The position numbers and the translations under genes were made by a program. A stretch of DNA of 59,783 bases, from contig JAQSXU010000010.1 of the NCBI GenBank assembly GCA_029256485.1, positions 1-59,783 of the forward strand, given 5' to 3'. Of this stretch, positions 1-7,589 are shown in pieces. A model generated the notes under the pieces. The model saw only the letters and a program-made list of their open reading frames with translations, was not told where the DNA came from and ran no database searches. How positions within the stretch are numbered: position 1 is the first letter of the stretch; every line of letters starts with the position of its first letter. This DNA is from Clostridiaceae bacterium (GTDB taxonomy: Bacteria; Bacillota_A; Clostridia; Clostridiales; Clostridiaceae).

Positions 1-387
1 TAGATATCCCGTCATAGCAGATATGGTTACATTATTGGAAAGCTTTCCGCCGATCATAATATATATACCGCTTAGAACTGCAATAAAAATTGATATTATC
101 AGTGTATACATAATTAAAATTCCCATTGTTCTTCTGGAGGCAGGCTTCTTAAAAATCTTTCTGATTTCCAGAAAGTTTTCAATACGTCGTACACCCGGTT
201 TTAATAAGTAAGCAATTATCAGAGCAATAATAAGGGGCTTCACAAGGTCTGCAATTGTTCTTAATGTATTAAATAGTAGATTAAATATACTTCCTAAATT
301 ATTAAAAACAGCTATACCAATATAGGATAGTATTACTGTTGCCGCGGCATATAGGCAGTATTGCAATAATTTTTTATCTAATTTCAT
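1..387 (-). CDS. AI-2E family transporter, partial (N-terminal part only)
   Basis: The gene starts with ATG at 387 and runs off the left edge of the window, so only the first 129 codons are visible. The protein begins MKLDKKLLQYCLYAAATVIL and shows a TM pair, a basic loop (RRIENFLEIRKIFKKPASRR) and a third TM. This matches the N-terminus of AI-2E/PerM-type permeases, usually about 350-400 residues. The ribosome binding site AGGAAGG lies 7-13 bases upstream of the ATG. Family members export small molecules or ions, and AI-2 itself is not implied. The gene is divergent from the transaldolase-PTS operon, and the 297-base gap carries the promoters of both. Confidence 0.75.
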   Translation of the reverse strand, partial: MKLDKKLLQYCLYAAATVILSYIGIAVFNNLGSIFNLLFNTLRTIADLVKPLIIALIIAYLLKPGVRRIENFLEIRKIFKKPASRRTMGILIMYTLIISIFIAVLSGIYIMIGGKLSNNVTISAMTGYL

Positions 388-684
388 TTTTAATCAACCT
401 TCCTAACTAAATGCATTATAATTATGAAATATTCACAAACTTAACTTTTTTATAGATTTACTCTAAAATTATATAGTTACTTAACATTATAGTGAATTAA
501 TAAGCAATGGTAAAGAATTATAGAAAGGTAAAATTTAGTTTATGTTATTCAGTATGATTATATACCGCATACTTAATTTTGCCACAATTAAGTGGAAGTA
601 TATTGAACTTTATATGAAACAGTTTACTTTATATAATTAAAGCACAGAAATGAAAATGGTTACAAAAACTAAGGAGTGATTTTA
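388..684. other. Divergent intergenic region before the transaldolase-PTS operon
   Basis: This is about 300 bases of AT-rich DNA without an ORF. It separates the AI-2E-like gene (minus) from the transaldolase gene (plus). The only organised signals I see are the candidate activator site at 580-597 and the -10 element near 632 described separately. Confidence 0.5.
580..637 (+). promoter_or_regulatory. Candidate PRD-activator site and promoter of the PTS operon
   Basis: TTGCCACA (580-587) followed by GTGG (592-595) makes an interrupted inverted repeat, CCAC-N6-GTGG. It resembles the TTGNCACA-type half-sites described for MtlR/LicR-class PTS activators. A good -10 hexamer TATAAT is at 632-637, while the -35 region about 17 bases upstream is poor. 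That combination is expected for an activator-dependent promoter. Assigning it to the regulator at 3696-5771 is inference from position and class. Confidence 0.4.
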
Positions 685-1401
685 ATGAAGTACCAAGAGT
701 TAAAAATTAAAATATTTGCAGATGGAGCAGATTTAAAAGATATGCTGGATGCATACCATAAAGGATTAGTTAAAGGATTTACAACTAACCCGTCACTTAT
801 GAAAAAAGCTGGAATTACTGATTATAAGGAATTTGCAAAGAAAGTATTAGAGAATATAAAAGATATGCCTGTATCCTTCGAAGTTTTTTCAGATGACTTT
901 GAGAGTATGGAAAAGGAAGCAGAAGTGCTTGCAGCTCTTGGAGATAATGTCTATATAAAAATTCCTGTTACAAATACAAAAGGTGAATCATCAGTCCCCC
1001 TTATTAAGAAACTTTCAAATAAAGGTTATCACCTTAATGTAACTGCCATATTTACATTGGAACAGATAAAAGATGTGGCAGCAGCGCTTAAACCTGGTGT
1101 AAAGAGTATCATCTCAGTGTTTGCAGGAAGAATAGCAGATACAGGAGAAAATCCAGTGGAAATTATGAAAGAAGCAAGCAGCATTTGTAAAAATACAGAA
1201 GGTGCAGAACTTTTATGGGCAAGTTGCAGAGAACTTTACAATATTGTGGAAGCAGATGAATGCGGCTGCCAAATAATTACTGTAACAAATGATGTACTTA
1301 AAAAGATACCTAGTATGGGAAAGAGCCTGGTTGAATATTCACTTGAAACTGTAAGGGGATTCTATAAAGATGCATCTAGTCTTGGATTTTCAATTATATA
1401 A
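685..1401 (+). CDS. Transaldolase / fructose-6-phosphate aldolase-like protein
   Basis: This 238-residue TIM-barrel enzyme belongs to the small transaldolase/FSA family. It transfers or releases a dihydroxyacetone unit through a lysine Schiff base. Visible motifs are TTNPSLM near the N-terminus, IKIPVT carrying the likely Schiff-base lysine, NVTAIFT, SVFAGRIADTG and WASCRE. The ATG at 685 is chosen over an upstream in-frame GTG at 676 because that GTG is part of the AAGGAG ribosome binding site (671-676). It is the first gene of an operon with PTS EIIA, EIIB and EIIC, so it probably processes the sugar phosphate made by that PTS. The length and motifs fit the short Staphylococcus-type subfamily better than long TalB. 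The substrate is not determinable from sequence. Confidence 0.85.
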   Translation: MKYQELKIKIFADGADLKDMLDAYHKGLVKGFTTNPSLMKKAGITDYKEFAKKVLENIKDMPVSFEVFSDDFESMEKEAEVLAALGDNVYIKIPVTNTKGESSVPLIKKLSNKGYHLNVTAIFTLEQIKDVAAALKPGVKSIISVFAGRIADTGENPVEIMKEASSICKNTEGAELLWASCRELYNIVEADECGCQIITVTNDVLKKIPSMGKSLVEYSLETVRGFYKDASSLGFSII

Positions 1402-1424
1402 TTATAAGGAAGGTGACAGAGCTA

Positions 1425-1877
1425 ATGCTTAAAGATGTAATCAATGAACAAACAGTTGAAGTAAATGTGGAAGCAAAAAACTGGGAAGAGGCTGTAAGAC
1501 TAGGTGGAAAACTTTTAGAAATAGATGGCGCTATTGAACCTAGTTATATTGAAGCTATGGTAGATACCGTAAATAAAATGGGGCCATATATTGTAATAGC
1601 GCCTGGTATAGCAATGCCTCATGCAAGGCCTGAAGCAGGAGCTAAGAAGATAAGAATTGGGCTTATAAAGCTTAAAAACCCTGTTAAGTTTGGCAATGAG
1701 GAATATGATCCTGTAGATATTGTTATATTTTTATGTGCTATTGATAATACATCACATGTTGAAATATTAGCACAATTTATGCAGCTTATAGAAGACGAAG
1801 AGTTCTTAAAAATTACAAGAAGTGCAACATCAAAGGAAGAAATTCTTAACTTTATAGGGTCGAAAAAGTATAAATAA
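1425..1877 (+). CDS. PTS sugar transporter subunit IIA, ascorbate/mannitol-type (UlaC-like)
   Basis: This 150-residue cytoplasmic EIIA belongs to the fructose-mannitol fold. It accepts phosphate from HPr on the histidine in IAMPHARPE (about His66) and passes it to EIIB. The ATG at 1425 sits 10 bases after AAGGAAGG, and the upstream in-frame GTG at 1413 lies inside that binding site. It follows the transaldolase by 23 bases and precedes EIIB by 23 bases. It closely resembles the C-terminal EIIA domain of the downstream regulator (3696-5771): both share GPYIVI-PGIAMPHA-PE and the flanking helices, which suggests the regulator domain derives from this gene. Confidence 0.9.
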   Translation: MLKDVINEQTVEVNVEAKNWEEAVRLGGKLLEIDGAIEPSYIEAMVDTVNKMGPYIVIAPGIAMPHARPEAGAKKIRIGLIKLKNPVKFGNEEYDPVDIVIFLCAIDNTSHVEILAQFMQLIEDEEFLKITRSATSKEEILNFIGSKKYK

Positions 1878-1900
1878 TAAAAAGAGATGGAGGAATTATT

Positions 1901-2185
1901 ATGAATATTTTAACGGTTTGTGGAAATGGAATTGGAAGCAGCCTTATGCTTGCTATGAAAATAGAGGAAATATGTAAGGAAAATGGCATAGCTGCAAATG
2001 TTGAATCAACTGATTTTAATTCCGCTCAAGGTAAAAAAGCAGATTTAATTATAACTGTAAAAGAACTTGCAGAACAATTTGAAAATAGGGAGGTGGCAGT
2101 GGTAAGAAGTTATATCAATAAGAAGAAAATTGTTGAAGACGTGCTTGATATTATTAAGAAAAAAGCAGAAGAATTAAAAAAATAG
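1901..2185 (+). CDS. PTS sugar transporter subunit IIB, ascorbate-type (UlaB-like)
   Basis: This 94-residue EIIB of the lactose/ascorbate type has the phosphorylation P-loop MNILTVCGNGIGSS. The active cysteine is residue 7, followed by the GxGxS turn. It takes phosphate from EIIA and phosphorylates the incoming substrate bound by EIIC. GGAGG lies 8 bases before the ATG. It is in an operon between EIIA and EIIC (11 bases to EIIC). Lysines are plentiful at the C-terminus. Substrate specificity cannot be read from this subunit. Confidence 0.9.
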   Translation: MNILTVCGNGIGSSLMLAMKIEEICKENGIAANVESTDFNSAQGKKADLIITVKELAEQFENREVAVVRSYINKKKIVEDVLDIIKKKAEELKK

Positions 2186-2196
2186 GAGGGAATTAT

Positions 2197-3561
2197 ATGT
2201 TAGCATTATTACAATTTTTTAGAGACTTTTTAAAACAGCCAGCATTATTAATAGGTATGATGGCATTTGTGGGACTTGTAGCATTAAGAAAACCTGCTCA
2301 CAAGGTACTTACAGGAACCTTGAAGCCAATACTTGGATATCTTATGTTAGCAGCTGGTGCTGATGTTATATCTGCAAATCTTGATCCACTTGGGAAGATG
2401 ATTCAAAAGGGTTTTCACATAACAGGCGTTGTTCCAAATAATGAAGCAATTGTTTCTGTAGCACAAAAGATGTTAGGTGTGGAAACCATGTCAATATTGA
2501 TTGTTGGACTTTTAGTAAACCTTTTAATAGCTAGATTTACAAAATATAAATATGTATTTTTAACTGGGCATCATAGTTTCTTTATGGCATGTTTATTATC
2601 AGCAGTTCTTGGAACTTCAGGAATGAAGGGAACTGAATTGATATTATTTGGTGGATTTATACTTGGAGCATGGAGTGCAATATCACCGGCAATTGGACAA
2701 AAATATACATTAAAAGTTACTGATGGTGATGAAATTGCCATGGGCCACTTTGGAAGTTTAGCTTATTATATTTCAGCATGGGTTGGTTCCAAAGTAGGCA
2801 AGCCTGAAGAAAGTACTGAAAAGATAGAAATACCTGAAAAGTGGGGATTTCTTAGAGATACAACTATTGCAACTGGAATTACAATGATGTTTTTCTACCT
2901 TGTAGCTGCAATTGCAGCTGGTCCAACATATGTTTCAACTATATCAGATGGATCATCACCAATACTGTTTGCACTTATGTCAGGACTTAAATTTGCAGTA
3001 GGTGTTACAGTTGTTTACAATGGTGTAAGAATGATACTTGGAGACCTTATTCCAGCATTCCAAGGGATTGCAACAAAAGTTATACCAGATGCTATACCTG
3101 CTGTTGATTGCGCAGTATTCTTCACATATGCTCCTACAGCAGTTGTAATAGGTTTTGTTAGCTCATTCATTGGCGGTGTTATAGGAATGCTTATACTTGG
3201 AGCTGTTGGAGGAGTACTTATCATCCCAGGAATGGTACCACACTTCTTCTGTGGAGCAACTGCAGGCATATTTGGTAATGCAACAGGAGGAAGAAAGGGT
3301 GCTATAGCGGGAGCATTTACAAATGGACTTTTAATAACATTTGCACCTGCACTGCTTCTTCCAGTACTTGGTTCCCTTGGATTCCAGAATACAACCTTTG
3401 GTGACTTTGACTTTGGTGTTCTTGGCATAACTCTTGGAAAGGCATCAAATTTGGCTGGCAAAACTGGAGTAATAGTTATTGTTGCTCTGATTTTAATAGC
3501 TCTTATAGTTCCCAACTTTGTAAAGACTAAATCAAAGGCATTAAACAATATAGAAGCTTAA
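2197..3561 (+). CDS. PTS sugar transporter subunit IIC, ascorbate-type (UlaA/SgaT-like)
   Basis: This 454-residue polytopic membrane protein of the AG/UlaA permease superfamily forms the substrate channel of the PTS. About ten hydrophobic segments are visible. Family-typical stretches include LTGHHSFFMA, GHFGSLAYY and GMVPHFFCGATAGIFGNATGGRKGA. AGGAGGG precedes the ATG. UlaA itself carries L-ascorbate, but homologues in clostridia are linked to other polyols and pentoses. The transaldolase partner here, and the absence of ulaD/E/F-type lactonase, decarboxylase or epimerases, argue against simple ascorbate use. It ends just before a strong hairpin (3571-3597). Confidence 0.9.
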   Translation: MLALLQFFRDFLKQPALLIGMMAFVGLVALRKPAHKVLTGTLKPILGYLMLAAGADVISANLDPLGKMIQKGFHITGVVPNNEAIVSVAQKMLGVETMSILIVGLLVNLLIARFTKYKYVFLTGHHSFFMACLLSAVLGTSGMKGTELILFGGFILGAWSAISPAIGQKYTLKVTDGDEIAMGHFGSLAYYISAWVGSKVGKPEESTEKIEIPEKWGFLRDTTIATGITMMFFYLVAAIAAGPTYVSTISDGSSPILFALMSGLKFAVGVTVVYNGVRMILGDLIPAFQGIATKVIPDAIPAVDCAVFFTYAPTAVVIGFVSSFIGGVIGMLILGAVGGVLIIPGMVPHFFCGATAGIFGNATGGRKGAIAGAFTNGLLITFAPALLLPVLGSLGFQNTTFGDFDFGVLGITLGKASNLAGKTGVIVIVALILIALIVPNFVKTKSKALNNIEA

Positions 3562-3570
3562 GTATTATGG

Positions 3571-3597
3571 GGAACTGCAGTTTACTGCTGCAGTTCC
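3571..3597 (+). terminator. Hairpin terminator after the PTS operon
   Basis: A perfect 10-bp stem, GGAACTGCAG (3571-3580) with CTGCAGTTCC (3588-3597), has a 7-base loop and is followed by a modest T-rich tail (TTATTTCC). It separates the PTS genes from the regulator gene. The weak U-run suggests partial readthrough into the regulator. Confidence 0.7.
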
Positions 3598-3695
3598 TTA
3601 TTTCCATGAAGTGCACTATAATTAATACTACAAATGAAAATTATCTTGTAAAAAAACATGTATTTATATTTCTAGGGCAAAGAAGGTGATATAGT

Positions 3696-5771
3696 GTGTT
3701 AAACAACAGATGCTCAAGTATTTTAGATATGATAATAAGTAGCAGTAATCCAATCATGATAAATGATATTGCAAAAAAAATTAATATGAGTCCTAGGACT
3801 GTAAGAAATGATTTGGATAGAATAGATGATTATTTAAAGGATATTGGTATTCCAAAGCTTGTAAGAAAACCTAATGTAGGAATTATTTTAAAACTAAATG
3901 ATAATGAGATAAAAAAGCTTTTTGAAATTTTAGGTAAAATTAATAATTATGATTATGTGCTTTCTCAAAAAGAGAGAGTACTCTATATGCTTTGTGAGCT
4001 TTTAAACAAAAGTGGTTTTATAACAATAAACAGTCTTTCAGATAGGATGATGGTAAGCCGCAGTACTATAATCAATGACTTAAATCAGGTTAGAGAATGG
4101 CTTATAGAAAACAATTTATCTCTTGAAAGCTCTAAGGGACATGGTATAAAGGTATCAGGAAATGAGTTGGATATTAGGAAGTCCGCTACAAGGATTCTTT
4201 TTCAAAGTATGGATACTTTAAATTTTCTTAATATTAGTTCCATTAGACTTTTTAAGGACATTGATTTGGACTTTATAAAAAATAGTATAAAGGTTGCTGA
4301 GGAGCAGATGGAAAGTACATTTTCAGATGATGCCTTTAATAACCTGGTTATTCATATAGCAATTGCTGTAAAAAGAATACAGCTGTCAAAGGATATAGTT
4401 ATGGATAAAGAGGAACTTAAAAATTTAAGAAAGACTGCAGAGTTTGCAATTGCCTCTAGTATAGCCAATATGCTTGAAGAGAAATTCGGTATTTCTATTC
4501 CTGAGGATGAAATAGGGTATATAACCATTCATCTTCTTGGAAGTAACGTTACTTATATGGGAAATCTGGATAAAGATGATTGGGTTCATATCCATCTTAT
4601 TGCATCTACTTTGATAGAAAATGCAGGAAATAAGGCTCACATTAATTTTAACAATGATAACCAACTTTTTGATGGTCTAGTTCAGCATATCCGACCGGCA
4701 ATATATAGGATAAAGCATGACCTTAAGATTAAAAACCCATTAATAAATGAAATTAAAGAAAACTTTTATGATATGTTTAAAAACATAGAGGAAAGTGTGA
4801 AGTTCATTGAAAAAGAGTTAGAAAGTAACATAAGTGAAGAAGAGATAGGATACCTTACTTTGCACTTTATGGCATCACTGGAGAGAATTAATAATAATAA
4901 TTATAAAAGACCTAATGTACTTGTTGTTTGTGCTACAGGTATTGGAACATCAAAGTTCGTTGCCACTAAATTAAAATCTATATTTGATATTAATATAATT
5001 GACACTATATCAAGTCAAGATATAGAGAAAGTACTTAAATCAAACAATAGTATAGACTTAATTGTGACTACAATTCCAATTGATGTGGATAAAATAAGAT
5101 GCATTGAAGTAAATACATTTTTAACTGAAAATAATATCAGCGATTTAAGTTTATTTTTTGCTAAATTTATTAAGAGAGAAGAAAATATGATTCAACACAT
5201 GGGAAAAAATACTGCTGATAAAATTTTAGATATAATAAAAGATAATTGCACTATTAAAGATTACCATATTCTAAAAAACAAACTTGCAGTATATTTAAAT
5301 ATAAAAGATGACAAAATGAATAAGGACTACAAACCTTCTTTAAAGGAACTCATAAATACAAATTTTATAAATATTAATATAGAAGCTAAAACTTGGGAGG
5401 ATGCAGTAAGAAAAAGTGGGCAAATCTTAATGGATAATGGTTGTATAGAAAAATCTTATATAGATGCAATGGTAAATACTGTAAAGAGGGTTGGCCCATA
5501 TATAGTTATTCTTCCCGGAATTGCTATGCCACATGCCTCTCCTGAAGATGGAGTGCTGAAAACTGGTATTAGTATATTAACCTTAAAAACTCCGGTATCT
5601 TTCGGAAATAAGGAAAATGACCCAGTAAGTATACTTATTGCAATTTCAACAATAAGCAAACTAAACCATATGAATGCACTTAAACAATTAATGGATATTA
5701 TTGAAAGAGATGATTTTGTATTAAAGGCATTAGCTGCTCAAAAGCCAGAAGAAATATTAAATTTAATTTAA
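3696..5771 (+). CDS. PRD/EIIB/EIIA-domain transcriptional activator (BglG/MtlR/LicR class)
   Basis: This 691-residue regulator has an N-terminal winged HTH (1-60), a second HTH (about 90-145), PRD1 (about 175-285, His220 and His279) and PRD2 (about 300-400, His331 and His390). These are followed by an EIIB-like domain with VVCATGIGTS (Cys412) and an EIIA-like domain (about 545-691, His613 in GIAMPHASPE). Such activators are switched on by HPr phosphorylation and off by their cognate EII proteins. The start is GTG at 3696, 10 bases after AAGG. It follows the PTS operon and should control it. The EIIA domain is strikingly similar to the operon's own EIIA. No AAA/sigma-54 interaction domain is present. 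Confidence 0.9.
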   Translation: MLNNRCSSILDMIISSSNPIMINDIAKKINMSPRTVRNDLDRIDDYLKDIGIPKLVRKPNVGIILKLNDNEIKKLFEILGKINNYDYVLSQKERVLYMLCELLNKSGFITINSLSDRMMVSRSTIINDLNQVREWLIENNLSLESSKGHGIKVSGNELDIRKSATRILFQSMDTLNFLNISSIRLFKDIDLDFIKNSIKVAEEQMESTFSDDAFNNLVIHIAIAVKRIQLSKDIVMDKEELKNLRKTAEFAIASSIANMLEEKFGISIPEDEIGYITIHLLGSNVTYMGNLDKDDWVHIHLIASTLIENAGNKAHINFNNDNQLFDGLVQHIRPAIYRIKHDLKIKNPLINEIKENFYDMFKNIEESVKFIEKELESNISEEEIGYLTLHFMASLERINNNNYKRPNVLVVCATGIGTSKFVATKLKSIFDINIIDTISSQDIEKVLKSNNSIDLIVTTIPIDVDKIRCIEVNTFLTENNISDLSLFFAKFIKREENMIQHMGKNTADKILDIIKDNCTIKDYHILKNKLAVYLNIKDDKMNKDYKPSLKELINTNFININIEAKTWEDAVRKSGQILMDNGCIEKSYIDAMVNTVKRVGPYIVILPGIAMPHASPEDGVLKTGISILTLKTPVSFGNKENDPVSILIAISTISKLNHMNALKQLMDIIERDDFVLKALAAQKPEEILNLI

Positions 5772-5777
5772 GAATAA

Positions 5778-5827
5778 CAAAGTTGTCTATACAAAATTAT
5801 TTATGTATAGATAACTTTGTTTTTTTG
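5778..5827 (+). terminator. Terminator that embeds a GntR-type operator half-site
   Basis: ACAAAGTTGTCTATAC (5778-5793) pairs over 16 bp, with one G-U, to GTATAGATAACTTTGT (5805-5820). The stem runs into seven T residues, a good intrinsic terminator for the regulator gene. Its 5' arm contains TTGTCTATACAA (5783-5794), the same motif found before nanE. The next gene's -10 TATAAT is at 5830-5835, so this sequence may be both terminator and operator. Confidence 0.75.
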
Positions 5828-5869
5828 TGTATAATAGTATTATATATATATTATCAGGAGGGTTTCGAC

Positions 5870-6601
5870 ATGTTGGATAAAAATTCTGAAATTCCAATTT
5901 ATGCTCAGTTGGAAGAATTTATAAAGGAGAAAATTAAAGAAAAAAAGTATCTTCCCGGAGAAGCACTGCCAACAGAAAGAGAACTGACAGAACTCTTTGA
6001 AGTAAGCAGGATGACAATACGACAGGCTGTTTCCAATCTTGTTAATCAGGGAGTTTTATATAGAATACCAGGCAAAGGAGCCTTTGTTTCAAAAGAAGTC
6101 ATTGAAAAAAAACTTGAAATAGAGAGCTTTAGCGAAGACATGAGAAAAAGAGGGCTCGTACCTGGAAACAAAATTATTTATTTCGAAAAAATAACTCCCG
6201 ATAAAGAAATGAGAGAAAATTTGAAACTTTCCGATAATGACAAAGTATATTTTTTAAACAGATTAAGGCTGGCAAATGATGAACCTATGGCTATAGAATA
6301 CTGCTATTTACCAGAAAAATATTTCCCAGGTCTTATTAAATATAATTTTGCACGATGTTCTCTTTATGAAATAACCAAAGAAGAATATTCTGTCACATTT
6401 AATTATATGAAGCAGAGTATAAAAGCTATTAATATGAGCAAAAGAGAGGCTGAAATGCTTTTAGGTAAAGCAAGGGGCTTTGGACTAGCATCTATAAAAA
6501 TAGTCTATAATGAAGACGAGAACCCCATAGAATATACTAGAACAATTTATCATCCGGAGAGATATTCTTATAATATGGTACTTTTTAATAATAATCGTTA
6601 A
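5870..6601 (+). CDS. GntR family regulator with UTRA domain (NagR/YvoA-like)
   Basis: This 243-residue regulator has an N-terminal GntR winged helix (IPIYAQLEEFIKEKI...LPTERELTELFEVSRMTIRQAV, about 10-75) and a C-terminal UTRA ligand domain (about 95-240). NagR/YvoA proteins of this type sense glucosamine-6-P or GlcNAc-6-P and repress amino-sugar genes. The ATG at 5870 is chosen because CAGGAGGG ends 9 bases upstream; an open frame extends further up through the preceding terminator and is not credible. The neighbours nanE, EIICB and EIIA, plus the repeated GTCTATAC/GTATAGAC motifs at 5783, 6701 and 6741, support an amino-sugar regulon with autoregulation. Confidence 0.87.
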   Translation: MLDKNSEIPIYAQLEEFIKEKIKEKKYLPGEALPTERELTELFEVSRMTIRQAVSNLVNQGVLYRIPGKGAFVSKEVIEKKLEIESFSEDMRKRGLVPGNKIIYFEKITPDKEMRENLKLSDNDKVYFLNRLRLANDEPMAIEYCYLPEKYFPGLIKYNFARCSLYEITKEEYSVTFNYMKQSIKAINMSKREAEMLLGKARGFGLASIKIVYNEDENPIEYTRTIYHPERYSYNMVLFNNNR

Positions 6602-6629
6602 TTAACTCTAAATAATTTCAGATGATGAG

Positions 6630-6658
6630 AAAATCCTAAAATTTTTAGGATTTTTTTT
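6630..6658 (+). terminator. Intrinsic terminator after the GntR gene
   Basis: AATCCTAAA (6632-6640) pairs with TTTAGGATT (6644-6652), and eight T residues follow. It isolates the regulator from nanE, which has its own promoter. Confidence 0.85.
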
Positions 6659-6700
6659 ATTTTAAGGAGAATTCAATAAGATAATAAAATATCATAATTA

Positions 6701-6769
6701 TGGTCTATACACAATAAATATTGTAAAGACAATATTAATATTGTATAGACAAAAATTATATGATATGAT
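6701..6769 (+). promoter_or_regulatory. nanE promoter with a cluster of GntR-type operator elements
   Basis: Three related elements occur here: TGGTCTATACACAA (6701-6714), TTGTAAAGACAA (6721-6732) and TTGTATAGACAA (6741-6752). The last overlaps a -35 (TTGTAT, 6741-6746) that lies exactly 17 bases before a -10 (TATGAT, 6764-6769). GTCTATAC and GTATAGAC are reverse complements and resemble NagR/DasR-family half-sites. Repression by the GntR protein at 5870-6601 is inferred from the shared motif at 5783. Confidence 0.6.
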
Positions 6770-6843
6770 ATATTAAATTTGTAGATGGTACCTTTTACAA
6801 AAACGTCAAACTAGCATATAAATTTAGAAATGAGGGATTTGGC

Positions 6844-7542
6844 ATGAGAAGTTCAGTTGAAGCATTAGATAAACTCAAAGGAGGACTAATAGTATCCTGC
6901 CAAGCATTAGAGGAGGAACCGCTTTATAGCTCTGAAATAATGATGAGAATGGCAAAAGCAGCTCAAATAGGAGGTGCCGTAGGAATAAGAGCTAATACGC
7001 CTCAGGACTGCTTAAAAATTAAAAAAAATGTAGACTTACCTTTAATATCAATATATAAAAAAGTATATGGTGATAATGATGTGTATATAACTCCAACAAT
7101 TGAAGAGATAAAAGCATTGTTAACAGTAAATTCTGAAATAATTGCTGTTGATGCAACAGCCAGACAAAGACCAGATGGAAGATCTCTTGAAGAATTTATA
7201 AGAGAAATAAGAAAAATCTACAATGGGTTGATTATGGCTGATATATCAAACTATGAAGAGGCTATAAAAGCAGAAAAGTTAGGCTTTGATATTATCTCTA
7301 CCACATTAAGCGGGTATACTGACTACACATTGGACAGCACAAAGCCCGATATTGAATTAATTGGTAAATTATCTGAAAAAATAAGGATACCTATAATAGC
7401 AGAAGGAAATATTGAAACACCTGGTCTTGCTGTAGATTGTCTTAAAGCAGGTGCATGGTGTGTAGTAGTCGGGGGAGCAATAACAAGACCTCAGCTTATA
7501 ACTAAGAAGTTCACTAATGCAATAAGTAAATTGAAAAAGTAA
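6844..7542 (+). CDS. nanE: N-acetylmannosamine-6-phosphate 2-epimerase
   Basis: This 232-residue TIM-barrel enzyme interconverts ManNAc-6-P and GlcNAc-6-P. Recognisable NanE signatures are KGGLIVSCQALEEEPL, GAVGIRANTP, ITPT, VDATARQRPDG, ADIS, STTLSGYT and IAEGNI, with VVVGGAITRP at the C-terminal phosphate site. The length is normal for the family. GAGGG lies 11 bases before the ATG. It is followed after 47 bases by a PTS EIICB gene, so the pair could import a hexosamine such as ManNAc as its 6-phosphate and channel it to GlcNAc-6-P. No sialate lyase (nanA) or ManNAc kinase (nanK) lies nearby, which fits a PTS-made substrate. Confidence 0.93.
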   Translation: MRSSVEALDKLKGGLIVSCQALEEEPLYSSEIMMRMAKAAQIGGAVGIRANTPQDCLKIKKNVDLPLISIYKKVYGDNDVYITPTIEEIKALLTVNSEIIAVDATARQRPDGRSLEEFIREIRKIYNGLIMADISNYEEAIKAEKLGFDIISTTLSGYTDYTLDSTKPDIELIGKLSEKIRIPIIAEGNIETPGLAVDCLKAGAWCVVVGGAITRPQLITKKFTNAISKLKK

Positions 7543-7589
7543 AAAGGCTTCATAAATTTTAAATTATAAATAGTAAAGGGTGTGTTGAA

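Noticed and set aside
3015..3548. 177-codon minus-strand ORF inside the EIIC gene
   Set aside because: Proline/threonine-rich shadow of a hydrophobic membrane protein read antisense. EIIC shows the real coding signal.
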